From Methanomicrobiales archaeon (GTDB lineage Archaea > Halobacteriota > Methanomicrobia > Methanomicrobiales > JACTUA01): 5,817 nt of DNA. A program made the position numbers and the translations under genes. The stretch lies in assembly GCA_028678635.1 (NCBI GenBank), contig JAJRDC010000203.1:1-5817 (forward strand). Reading direction: 5' to 3'. This document shows, piece after piece, positions 1-5,621 of this stretch. How positions within the stretch are numbered: the stretch's first letter is position 1; the number at the start of each line of letters is the position of its first letter. A model generated the notes under the pieces. It did no database searches and was not told the origin of the DNA. It was given only the letters and a program-made list of their open reading frames with translations.

Positions 1-653
1 GCATGGATCTTGGAGAGGGTCCGCCCGATCACCAGATTGTCGTACTTCCGGAGGAGGGGCCGGTAATCGGTGCCCGAGAACTCCACGTACGCGTTGTCCA
101 GAAAGAGGATGCCATCGAACCCGTCCAGGATCGCGGCCACATCCTCCGGCGGTGTCACGTTCCCGGTAGGGTTGTTCGGGGTACAGAGGAATGCCAGCTT
201 CGCTCCTTTGCAGGCCCCGATGAACGCAGGCACGTTCACCGAGAAGTCCGGCTCCCGCCGGCAGTGGACCACCCGGGCCCCCTGCGCCGCCGCGGCGATG
301 CCATAGAAGGAGAAGGTAGGGGTGGAGATGACCACCGGCTCCCCCTGCTCGACCAGCACCCGGATCACGGTTTCGATGATCCCGTCCATGCCGGCACCCA
401 GCACCATGTGCTCGTCAGGGTGCCACCGCTTCAGCGCGGCCAGGAGGTCCCACTGGGTCTCGGGCGGGTAGCGGTTGGCCCCCTTCACCGCCTCGCAGGC
501 CGCGGCCACGACGGCCGCGGAAGGCGTGTACGGGTTCTCGTTGGAGGCCAGGCGGGCGAACTTCGTGCAGCCGGCACCCTTCCCGATCTCCCACGCCCGG
601 GTGGCGTAGACGTAGCCGGTTTCCTTATAGAGGTCCCGCACCCAGCGCTTCAT
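1..653 (-). CDS. hisC: Histidinol-phosphate aminotransferase, C-terminus cut off by the window edge
   Basis: PLP-dependent class I/II (fold type I) aminotransferase that converts imidazole-acetol phosphate plus glutamate to L-histidinol phosphate in histidine biosynthesis; cytosolic. Reading from the ATG at 653 gives 217 complete codons, then the window ends. Visible motifs are the N-terminal SNENP (residues 37-41), the PNNPTG loop (159-164), a DNAYVEF segment (186-192) with the PLP-contacting Asp and Tyr, and GRTLSK (210-215), whose Lys215 is the expected Schiff-base lysine. Family members are usually about 350-360 residues, so roughly the last 140 are missing; nothing suggests a broken gene. 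The start lies 29 bp inside the preceding argD-type gene. It is supported by a GGTGATC ribosome binding site just upstream and by an N-terminus (MKRWVRDLYK) of the type I associate with archaeal HisC. Another substrate among HisC-like aminotransferases is possible but less likely. Confidence 0.93.
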   Translation of the reverse strand, partial: MKRWVRDLYKETGYVYATRAWEIGKGAGCTKFARLASNENPYTPSAAVVAAACEAVKGANRYPPETQWDLLAALKRWHPDEHMVLGAGMDGIIETVIRVLVEQGEPVVISTPTFSFYGIAAAAQGARVVHCRREPDFSVNVPAFIGACKGAKLAFLCTPNNPTGNVTPPEDVAAILDGFDGILFLDNAYVEFSGTDYRPLLRKYDNLVIGRTLSKIH

Positions 654-1806
654 CGATCACCCCGATGGCCGTATCGATCTCCCCCTCCGAGATGGTGAGG
701 GGCGGCACGAGACGCAGGTTCCCGTCCGCGGCACAGTTGACGAGGACGCCCCGCTCCATGCACCGCTTCTGCACCTTCGGGCAGTGCTCGCCGACCGTGA
801 TCCCGATCATCAGGCCCCGGACCCGGGGGTGGTACCGGGCCAGGCCACGCCGGAACCGCTCGCCCTTTCCCTCAACGGACGGGAGCACCCGCTCGATCAC
901 CCGGAGGGTGGCCCTTGCGGCGGCGCAGGCCAGGGGCCCCCCGGCAAAGGTGGAGCCATGCTCGCCCTTTTTGAACTCCAGCCCCTCGCGGGCCACGAGG
1001 GCCCCCATGGGGAACCCGCTCGCGATCCCCTTTGCTAGGGTCACGATGTCTGCCTGGACCCGGGTGTGCTGCAGGGCGAGCCAGCGGCCGGTCCGTCCCA
1101 TCCCGGTCTGGACCTCGTCGGCGATGAGGAGCGCCCCCTTCGCATCGCAGATCTCCCGCACCCCTTCCAGGAACCCCTCCGGCGGGATGATGACGCCGGC
1201 CTCCCCCTGGATAGGTTCCACGAAGACCCCTGCCGTGTCACCGTTCACGGCCTCCCGGAGGCCGTCCAGGTCCCCGTACTCCACGAAGGTGCACTTCGGC
1301 TCCAGCGGCTCGAATGGCTCCCGGATCGCCGGCTTGTGGGTGACGGCCAAGGACCCCGTGGTCCTCCCGTGGAACCCGTGGGTAAAGGCCACGAACCGTT
1401 TCCTCCCGGTTCGGACCCGGGCCAGCTTGATGGCCCCCTCGGATGCCTCGGCACCGGAGTTACATAAAAAGACCTTTCCCATGCCGGTGATCCGTGAGAG
1501 CTCGGCGGCCAGCTCCGCCTGCCCGGGCACGTAGTACAGGTTGGAGCAGTGGATCAGTTCCCGTGCCTGGCGGCTGATGGCCTCCACCACCTCCGGGTGG
1601 CAATGGCCGGTGCTGCAGACGGCGATGCCTGCCACCAGGTCCAGGTATTCCTTCCCGTCGGCATCCCAGACCCGGCTCCCGGATCCCCTCGCGATCTGGA
1701 TCTCGCGGGTAAACACCGGCTGGTAGTACCGGGCCTCCAGTTCACGGTAATCCTTCATCCCTGTCATATCCAACTCCGGCACGGTGTATGTCTTCTTCTG
1801 CGGCAT
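625..1806 (-). CDS. argD: Acetylornithine aminotransferase (class III, ArgD type)
   Basis: PLP enzyme that transfers the amino group of glutamate to N-acetylglutamate semialdehyde, giving N-acetylornithine in arginine biosynthesis; some ArgD proteins also serve lysine or diaminopimelate routes. It has 393 residues, normal for the family. Motifs in order are CNSGAEASEGAIKLAR (115-130, PLP phosphate contact), HGFHGRTTGSLAVT (143-156), EPIQGEAGV (197-205), LLIADEVQTGMGRTG (226-240, with Asp230 under the PLP ring nitrogen), TLAKGIASGFPMGA (256-269, Lys259 as Schiff base) and GSTFAGGPLACAAA (284-297). Near the end, NLRLVPPLTIS carries Arg365, the likely substrate carboxylate contact. The ATG at 1806 is preferred because GGGAGG lies 4 bases upstream; Met14 and Met17 are alternatives. 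It lies 15 bp after guaAb and overlaps hisC by 29 bp. A related omega-aminotransferase (ornithine or 4-aminobutyrate) cannot be excluded, but length and motifs favour ArgD. Confidence 0.9.
   Translation of the reverse strand: MPQKKTYTVPELDMTGMKDYRELEARYYQPVFTREIQIARGSGSRVWDADGKEYLDLVAGIAVCSTGHCHPEVVEAISRQARELIHCSNLYYVPGQAELAAELSRITGMGKVFLCNSGAEASEGAIKLARVRTGRKRFVAFTHGFHGRTTGSLAVTHKPAIREPFEPLEPKCTFVEYGDLDGLREAVNGDTAGVFVEPIQGEAGVIIPPEGFLEGVREICDAKGALLIADEVQTGMGRTGRWLALQHTRVQADIVTLAKGIASGFPMGALVAREGLEFKKGEHGSTFAGGPLACAAARATLRVIERVLPSVEGKGERFRRGLARYHPRVRGLMIGITVGEHCPKVQKRCMERGVLVNCAADGNLRLVPPLTISEGEIDTAIGVIDEALGAGPL
655..661 (-). promoter_or_regulatory. Ribosome binding site of hisC, inside the argD-type coding sequence
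   Basis: On the minus strand GGTGATC lies one base before the ATG at 653 and matches the archaeal anti-Shine-Dalgarno complement (GGAGGTGATC). It sits in the last codons of the upstream aminotransferase. This supports the overlapping hisC start and suggests translational coupling. The spacing is short if measured from the end of the match. Confidence 0.5.
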
Positions 1807-1810
1807 CCGT

Positions 1811-1816
1811 CCTCCC
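1811..1816 (-). promoter_or_regulatory. Ribosome binding site of argD
   Basis: GGGAGG on the minus strand, four bases before the ATG at 1806 and within the 15-bp gap after the guaAb stop. It decides in favour of this start over the internal Met codons 14 and 17. Confidence 0.55.
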
Positions 1817-1821
1817 GCCCC

Positions 1822-2736
1822 TCACTCGTACTCGATGGTGGCCGGGGGCTTGGGGGTGATGTCGTACACCACCCGGGCCACCGACGGGATCTCCGAGGTG
1901 ATGCGGGATCCTATCCGGAGGAGCACGCCGAAAGCCAGCTCCAGCGGGTCCGCGGTCATCCCGTCCCGGGAGTTGACAGCCCGCACGGCAACAACCCAGC
2001 CGTGGACCCGCACGTCACCCTTGACGCCGGTCCCCAGGCCCAGCAGCGCCGCGAAGCACTGCCAGGGCCGGTAGCGTTCCACCAGCTCCTCCTCCACGAT
2101 GGCATTGGCTTCCCGGACCACCGCGATCTTCTCCCGGGTCACCTCTCCGAGTACCCGCACGGCGAGGCCGGGGCCGGGGAAGGGCATCCGGTGCTGGATC
2201 TCGGGCGGGAGCCCCAGGCCCCGGGCCACTTCCCTCACCTCGTCCTTATACAGGTCCCGGAGGGGCTCGATCACCCGCTCGAACGTCATGCGGAGCGGCA
2301 TGCCACCGACGTTGTGGTGGCTTTTTATCCCGCCCTCGCTCTCGATCCGGTCCGGGTAGATGGTGCCCTGCAGCAGGTGTCGCGCCCCCGTCCGCTCGGC
2401 CTCCCGCTCGAAGACCCGGATGAACCGCTCGCCGATCACCTTCCGCTTCCGTTCCGGGTCATCCTGCCGGGCCAGGGCCGAGAAGAACTCGTCGGCAGCG
2501 TCCACCACGTGGAGGTTCAGGGAACCGAAGGTTGTCCGGATCCGGTCCGTCTCCCCCTTCCGCATGAGGCCCGTGTCCACGTAGATGGGCACGAGGCGCT
2601 TCCCGATGGCCTTCGATGCGAGGGCCGCGCAGACGGAGCTGTCCACGCCTCCGGAGAGGGCCATCACCACCTTCTCTTTGCCGGCCTCCTTTTTGATCTC
2701 GTCGACAGACTTCCGGATAAACGCATCCACGTCCAT
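1822..2736 (-). CDS. guaAb: GMP synthase, ATP-pyrophosphatase subunit B (stand-alone)
   Basis: Adenylates XMP and aminates it with ammonia to give GMP, the last step of de novo guanine nucleotide synthesis. The protein is 304 residues from the ATG at 2736. It has the N-type PP-loop SGGVDSS (28-34), the [10 protein letters not shown] segment (124-133), KSHHNVGG (138-145), FPGPGLAVR (186-194) opening the C-terminal dimerisation domain, and the family's terminal signature ending in KPPATIEYE (296-304). There is no glutaminase domain. Archaea commonly encode that as a separate small subunit (GuaAa), which supplies ammonia, and it is not in this window. A longer reading from 2835 would add 33 residues overlapping pyrG; these look non-homologous, and the shorter start has a good ribosome binding site. 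The start follows the pyrG stop by 7 bp, so coupling is likely. Confidence 0.95.
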   Translation of the reverse strand: MDVDAFIRKSVDEIKKEAGKEKVVMALSGGVDSSVCAALASKAIGKRLVPIYVDTGLMRKGETDRIRTTFGSLNLHVVDAADEFFSALARQDDPERKRKVIGERFIRVFEREAERTGARHLLQGTIYPDRIESEGGIKSHHNVGGMPLRMTFERVIEPLRDLYKDEVREVARGLGLPPEIQHRMPFPGPGLAVRVLGEVTREKIAVVREANAIVEEELVERYRPWQCFAALLGLGTGVKGDVRVHGWVVAVRAVNSRDGMTADPLELAFGVLLRIGSRITSEIPSVARVVYDITPKPPATIEYE

Positions 2737-2743
2737 GGCTCCT

Positions 2744-4336
2744 TCAGCCTCCCCTTCCGGCTTCCTGCCGGTGCTTCCTGCACGCCTCCACAAAGCCCAG
2801 GAAGACGGGTGATGGCCGGGCCGGCCGGGAGGCAAACTCCGGGTGGAACTGGGTGGCCAGGAAGAACGGGTGGCCGGGGATCTCGCAGATCTCCATCCGG
2901 TTCCCCGAGGCCCCCGAGAAGACCAGGCCCGCCTTCTCCAGCGCTCCGATGTACTGGGGACTCACCTCATACCGGTGCCGGTGCCGTTCCACGACCCGGC
3001 CCTCCCCGAAGAGGCGCATGGCCAGCGTCCCGTCCGCAACCGTGATGGGCGAGTCCCCCAGGCGCATGGTCCCGCCCAGGTGGTCAACCGTCTTCTGCTC
3101 GGGGAGGATGGCGATCAAGTGCCTCCCGTCTCCCAGTTCCTCGCTCGTTGCATCCTCCCAGCCCAGCACGTGGCGGGCGTACTCGATGACAGCCAGCTGG
3201 AACCCGAAGCAGAGCCCGAGGTACGGGGTCTTCCCCTCCCGGGCATACCGGATCGCCTGGATCTTCCCCTCTGATCCCCGTTTCCCGAACCCGCCGGGGA
3301 CCAGGATCCCGTCCACTTCGCCAAGCATCGCGGCGTCGCAGCGCTCGGCATCGATCCACCGGATCTGCACCTCGGTAGTGAGCGCCCTTCCCGCGTGCTT
3401 CAGGGCCTCCTTGATGCTGATGTACACATCCTCGATACCGTACTTTGTGACGATCCCGACGGTAACCCGGCCGGTGTACTCCCTCATCACCATCCGGTAC
3501 CAGGAGGGATCAGGCGGCCGCGGGGAGAGGTTCAGCCGCTCGGCCAGCACGTCGGCAAGCCCCTCCTTCTCCAGCTCCATTGGCACCTGGTAGATATCCG
3601 GGAGGGTGGCCGCCGAGATGACTGCTTTTGCGGGCACATCGCAGAACGCCGAGATCTTCTTCTTCGTGGACGGGCCGATCGTGCGTTCACCCCGGGTGAC
3701 GATGATGTCCGGCTGGAGGCCGGCCTCCCTGAGGGCCCGGACCGAGTGCTGGGTGGGCTTCGTCTTCGCATCCCCCATGGTGTCCACGGGGACCAGGGTC
3801 ACGTGGACGAGCGCGATGTCGCATGCGGGCAGGTCTCCCCGCATCTGGCGGACGGCCTCCAGGAAGGGCATGGACTCGATGTCGCCCACCGTGCCGCCCA
3901 CTTCCACCAGGCAGATGGCGGGTCTCTTGCCATGGTCCACCTCCTTCTCCGCGGCCCGGCGGATGGAGGCCTTGATCTCGTCGGTGATGTGGGGGATGAT
4001 CTGGACGGTGGCCCCCAGGAAGTCCCCGCGCCGCTCCTTCTCGATGACCGTGCGGTACACCTTCCCGGTGGTGATGTTGTGGTCGGCGGAGAGGCTGATG
4101 TCCAGGAACCGCTCGTAGTTCCCCAGGTCCAGGTCCACCTCGCCCCCGTCGGAGAGGACAAAGACCTCGCCGTGCTGCCCCGGGTTCATGGTGCCGGCGT
4201 CGATGTTTAAGTACGGATCGATCTTCACCGCCGTTACCTCGTACCCCCGGCTCTTCAGGATCCGGCCGATGGACGCCGTCGTGATCCCCTTCCCGAGGCC
4301 GCTCATCACCCCCCCTGTCACCACGATGTACTTCAC
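2744..4336 (-). CDS. pyrG: CTP synthase (glutamine hydrolysing), GTG start
   Basis: Converts UTP to CTP with ATP and glutamine, the last step of pyrimidine nucleotide synthesis; cytosolic and tetrameric in the family. It has 530 residues, a normal length. The N-terminal amidoligase domain (about 1-270) shows the P-loop region [15 protein letters not shown] (8-22), [21 protein letters not shown] (38-58), NITTGKVY (87-94), [11 protein letters not shown] (145-155) and TKPTQHSVR (192-200). The C-terminal class I glutaminase domain (about 290-525) has PGGFGKRG (347-354), the nucleophile elbow LGLCFGFQ with Cys376, and QFHPEF with His498 and Glu500, completing the triad. The start is the GTG at 4336: family proteins begin with the KYIVVTGGV strand, and a purine-rich site lies just upstream. 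The frame stays open for 62 more codons, but that extension resembles nothing I know and is probably leader. It is the first gene of the pyrG-guaAb-argD-hisC run. Confidence 0.96.
   Translation of the reverse strand: MKYIVVTGGVMSGLGKGITTASIGRILKSRGYEVTAVKIDPYLNIDAGTMNPGQHGEVFVLSDGGEVDLDLGNYERFLDISLSADHNITTGKVYRTVIEKERRGDFLGATVQIIPHITDEIKASIRRAAEKEVDHGKRPAICLVEVGGTVGDIESMPFLEAVRQMRGDLPACDIALVHVTLVPVDTMGDAKTKPTQHSVRALREAGLQPDIIVTRGERTIGPSTKKKISAFCDVPAKAVISAATLPDIYQVPMELEKEGLADVLAERLNLSPRPPDPSWYRMVMREYTGRVTVGIVTKYGIEDVYISIKEALKHAGRALTTEVQIRWIDAERCDAAMLGEVDGILVPGGFGKRGSEGKIQAIRYAREGKTPYLGLCFGFQLAVIEYARHVLGWEDATSEELGDGRHLIAILPEQKTVDHLGGTMRLGDSPITVADGTLAMRLFGEGRVVERHRHRYEVSPQYIGALEKAGLVFSGASGNRMEICEIPGHPFFLATQFHPEFASRPARPSPVFLGFVEACRKHRQEAGRGG
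2748..2754 (-). promoter_or_regulatory. Ribosome binding site of guaAb, inside the last codons of pyrG
   Basis: GGGGAGG on the minus strand, 11 bases before the guaAb ATG at 2736. It is formed by the terminal Arg-Gly-Gly codons of pyrG. A second purine run, AAGGAG at 2739-2744, straddles the pyrG stop but is only 2 bases from the ATG. Either supports the 2736 start and reinitiation by ribosomes finishing pyrG. Confidence 0.5.
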
Positions 4337-4340
4337 GAGT

Positions 4341-4349
4341 CCCTCTCCC
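4341..4349 (-). promoter_or_regulatory. Ribosome binding site of pyrG
   Basis: The purine block GGGAGAGGG on the minus strand ends four bases before the GTG at 4336; its GGGAG core is 8 bases away. With the conserved N-terminus it fixes a GTG start and argues against the longer in-frame extension. Confidence 0.5.
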
Positions 4350-4386
4350 GATCCGCCAGCTTCTGCTGGTACTGTGGATGCAGGAG

Positions 4387-4395
4387 AAAATGAAT
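4387..4395 (-). promoter_or_regulatory. Possible TATA-like box for the pyrG operon
   Basis: On the minus strand this reads ATTCATTTT, the only AT-rich island in an otherwise GC-rich gap, about 50 bp before the pyrG GTG. An archaeal box here would place the transcript start about 25 bp downstream and leave a leader of about 25 bases. The match to an archaeal TATA box is poor, so this is weak inference from position and composition. Confidence 0.22.
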
Positions 4396-4502
4396 CCCTC
4401 TGTTTCAGGAGCGATGACAGGGGAACGCGGCGCGTGCAACTGCCCCGGCACATTCCGCCGGTGCCGGTCCCGTCCTGCGCAGACTCCTCACGCGCGGCAG
4501 GG

Positions 4503-4518
4503 GCCCTTATCCAAGGGC
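4503..4518 (-). other. Small inverted repeat downstream of the repeat cluster
   Basis: GCCCTT and AAGGGC flank a 4-base loop, giving a perfect 6-bp stem between the NTF2-like gene and pyrG. It could help end transcripts of the thioesterase/NTF2-like pair. No T-rich run follows it on the minus strand, so a terminator role is not supported beyond position. Confidence 0.3.
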
Positions 4519-4529
4519 ACACTTCTCCC

Positions 4530-4652
4530 CGCGGGGATGAGGCCCTTCTCCCTCAGGGCCTTCTCCACTCCGCGGGTATCAGGCCCTTCTCCTTCAGGGC
4601 CTTCTCCGCTCCGCGGGTATCAGGCCCTTCTCCTTCAGGGCCTTCTCCTCAT
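4530..4652. repeat. Three tandem copies of a 41-bp unit
   Basis: Copies lie at about 4530-4570, 4571-4611 and 4612-4652. The middle and right copies are identical over 40 bases (4568-4607 against 4609-4648); the left copy matches the middle one at 37 of 41 positions. Each copy contains the inverted repeat AGGCCCT / AGGGCCT (7-bp stem, 8-base loop). On the minus strand each copy can encode [13 protein letters not shown], but 41 is not a multiple of three, so each copy does so in a different frame. The rightmost copy encodes the C-terminus of the NTF2-like protein, whose stop falls in the middle copy. Direct adjacency without spacers suggests tandem duplication. The diverged left copy suggests an older event followed by a more recent one. 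Confidence 0.93.
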
Positions 4653-5061
4653 CACCCGTGATATAGGCAAAGATCTTCGGTGTCCCGTCGAGAATCTGGA
4701 CTAGGTAGATCACAACGAACTCGATCTGCTCTTCCCGGCCGCCCTCCCGCCGGTACCGTGAGTCCCAGCCGACGTTCACCATCGCGTGGATCTCGTCGAG
4801 AGATATGACATGGATCGAAGTGATCTTCATCGATATCATGCCCATGCGCCGGTAAAACTCCCAACCCTGCGGGATCGCAGCGCGGAACGAGCTGTCGTTC
4901 TTCCCGCAGGCAACCCCCTGCGGATTCACCGCAACGAAGCAATCGGCGAAGGCCGCCGCCGTCCCTTCCACGTCCATGGCGGGAGGATCCGCCAGCGCAT
5001 GGTTGAACCGCGCCGCGTATTCGTCAAAGAACCGTTCGATCTTTTCCTTTTCCAGTTGCAT
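4594..5061 (-). CDS. NTF2/SnoaL-like small protein, C-terminus altered by a tandem repeat
   Basis: 155 residues from the ATG at 5061. The pattern suggests an NTF2-like (SnoaL/DUF4440-type) cone fold: an amphipathic N-terminal helix (EKEKIERFFDEYAARFNHAL, 4-23), a second helix with AAAFADCFVAVNPQGVACGK (35-54), then strands such as ISMKITSIHVISL (76-88), HAMVNVGWDSRY (92-103), EQIEFVVIYLVQ (111-122) and KIFAYITGDEEKAL (129-142). No catalytic residue can be assigned, and the molecular role is unknown. The last codons fall in the 41-bp repeats: after EKGLIPA the frame reads ERRRP and stops in the middle copy, so the end was probably changed by duplication. No clear ribosome binding site precedes 5061. 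An in-frame ATG at 5091 overlaps the thioesterase stop (ATGGGTGA) and would give 165 residues. Co-transcription with the thioesterase is likely. Confidence 0.75.
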   Translation of the reverse strand: MQLEKEKIERFFDEYAARFNHALADPPAMDVEGTAAAFADCFVAVNPQGVACGKNDSSFRAAIPQGWEFYRRMGMISMKITSIHVISLDEIHAMVNVGWDSRYRREGGREEQIEFVVIYLVQILDGTPKIFAYITGDEEKALKEKGLIPAERRRP

Positions 5062-5083
5062 ACGAGAGGGAGCCGCCGAGTCC

Positions 5084-5503
5084 TCACCCATTCTTCCGGA
5101 CGATGGCAAAGGCCGCGGTGCACCGCGCAAGGAGCTCCCCGTCCCGGCTCCCCATCCGCACCTCGCCCTCGGCGAAGGCTACCCGCCGGCCCTTCCGGAC
5201 CACCCTTCCCGTGGCCACCAGCAGGCCCTCTCGGGCTCCCTTCAAAAACGTCGTGGACTCGGAGATGGTGGCGAGGCCCTCCTCCGGTGGCATCTGGGCG
5301 TAGAGGGCGAGCACCATCGCCTCGTCGGCGAGGGCGGTGAAGATCCCGCCCTGCATCCAGCCCTCTCCGTTCTCCATGTCAGGGCGGACCTGCATGGTGA
5401 GGGTGGCCTCCCCCTTCCCGATCTCGCCGATGTTGACCCCCATCAGCCGGAAGAACGGGTTCGCATCCCTGCCCATTGCCCGGATATTCTCAAAATAGGT
5501 CAT
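5084..5503 (-). CDS. PaaI-type hotdog-fold thioesterase family protein
   Basis: 139 residues, the usual size of a single hotdog domain. Such proteins hydrolyse acyl-CoA or aryl-acyl-CoA thioesters, generally as tetramers in the cytosol; the substrate here is unknown. The segment after the first strands reads GEGWMQGGIFTALADEAMVL (47-66), equivalent to the family's HGG...LAD.A helix, with Asp60 or Glu61 in the acidic catalytic position. The usual His before GG is Gln51. Then come TISESTTFLKGAREG (79-93) and the strands GLLVATGRVVRKGRRVAFAEGEV (93-115). The ATG at 5503 is chosen because the homologous region begins soon after, GGGAG lies 3 bases upstream, and the open frame beyond it looks non-coding; Met10 is an alternative start. 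It is followed immediately by the NTF2-like gene and is divergent from the DJ-1/PfpI gene. The family is fairly certain, the activity is not. Confidence 0.85.
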   Translation of the reverse strand: MTYFENIRAMGRDANPFFRLMGVNIGEIGKGEATLTMQVRPDMENGEGWMQGGIFTALADEAMVLALYAQMPPEEGLATISESTTFLKGAREGLLVATGRVVRKGRRVAFAEGEVRMGSRDGELLARCTAAFAIVRKNG

Positions 5504-5621
5504 GCTCTCCCACTTACCCTGAGCGCCGAAAGGTGAAAGGATTGACGATCCGAACTCCGGTGCCCTGCCCTGACCGGTGGCTTCCATAACCCTTATTCCC
5601 GCGGATGGCGATGGGATGCAC
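5504..5621. promoter_or_regulatory. Divergent intergenic region with promoters for both flanking genes
   Basis: The 118 bp separates the thioesterase start (minus) and the DJ-1/PfpI start (plus), so promoters for both must lie here or read in from further away. On the minus side the only pyrimidine/AT-rich stretch is the complement of GAAAGGTGAAAGGATTG at 5528-5544, 25-40 bp before the thioesterase ATG and with no clear TATA match. No strong operator-like palindrome was seen. Confidence 0.4.
5587..5599 (+). promoter_or_regulatory. Putative archaeal BRE/TATA element of the DJ-1/PfpI gene
   Basis: AACCCTTATTCCC is AT-rich within GC-rich surroundings, with its TTATT core about 25 bp before the ATG at 5622. 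That is the spacing of an archaeal TATA box from the transcription start, so the mRNA may be leaderless or nearly so. This agrees with the lack of a ribosome binding site before the ATG. It is inferred from position and composition. Confidence 0.4.

Larger units (their letters stand above)
4337..4593. other. Gene-free stretch between the NTF2-like gene and pyrG
   Basis: No convincing gene is seen here on either strand; open frames on both strands are compositional. The left part should hold the pyrG promoter and leader. It contains a small inverted repeat, CCAGC/GCTGG with a 4-base loop (4356-4369), directly before the ribosome binding site, and an AT-rich island at 4387-4395. The right part holds one and a half copies of the 41-bp repeat and another hairpin at 4503-4518. 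A remnant frame continuing the last repeat copy runs to a TGA at 4488-4490 and may be the former end of the NTF2-like gene. Confidence 0.5.

Noticed and set aside
2737..2835. Longer GMP synthase start at 2835
   Set aside because: The extra 33 residues overlap the pyrG coding end, look non-homologous and lack support, while the 2736 start has purine-rich sites and the expected N-terminus.
1549..3045. A long plus-strand open frame (nearly 500 codons) antisense to argD, guaAb and pyrG
   Set aside because: It is rich in Pro, Arg, Gly and His, has no recognisable motif and lies opposite three clearly conserved genes. Long antisense frames are expected in GC-rich DNA with strong third-position bias.
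3395..4210. Plus-strand open frame antisense to pyrG
   Set aside because: Same compositional shadow as above; the protein has low-complexity His/Asp/Gly/Val content and no family resemblance, while the minus strand is unmistakably CTP synthase.
4503..4518. Intrinsic terminator of the thioesterase/NTF2-like transcript
   Set aside because: The stem is short and no T-rich run follows on the minus strand, which archaeal termination usually needs. It is kept only as an inverted repeat.
4530..4652. CRISPR array
   Set aside because: The 41-bp units are directly adjacent with no unique spacers, number only three and overlap the end of a coding gene. No cas gene is nearby.
4188..4704. Plus-strand frames through the repeat region (translations with repeated [12 protein letters not shown] segments)
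   Set aside because: These arise from reading the 41-bp repeats and the pyrG leader on the wrong strand; no start signal and no resemblance to known proteins.
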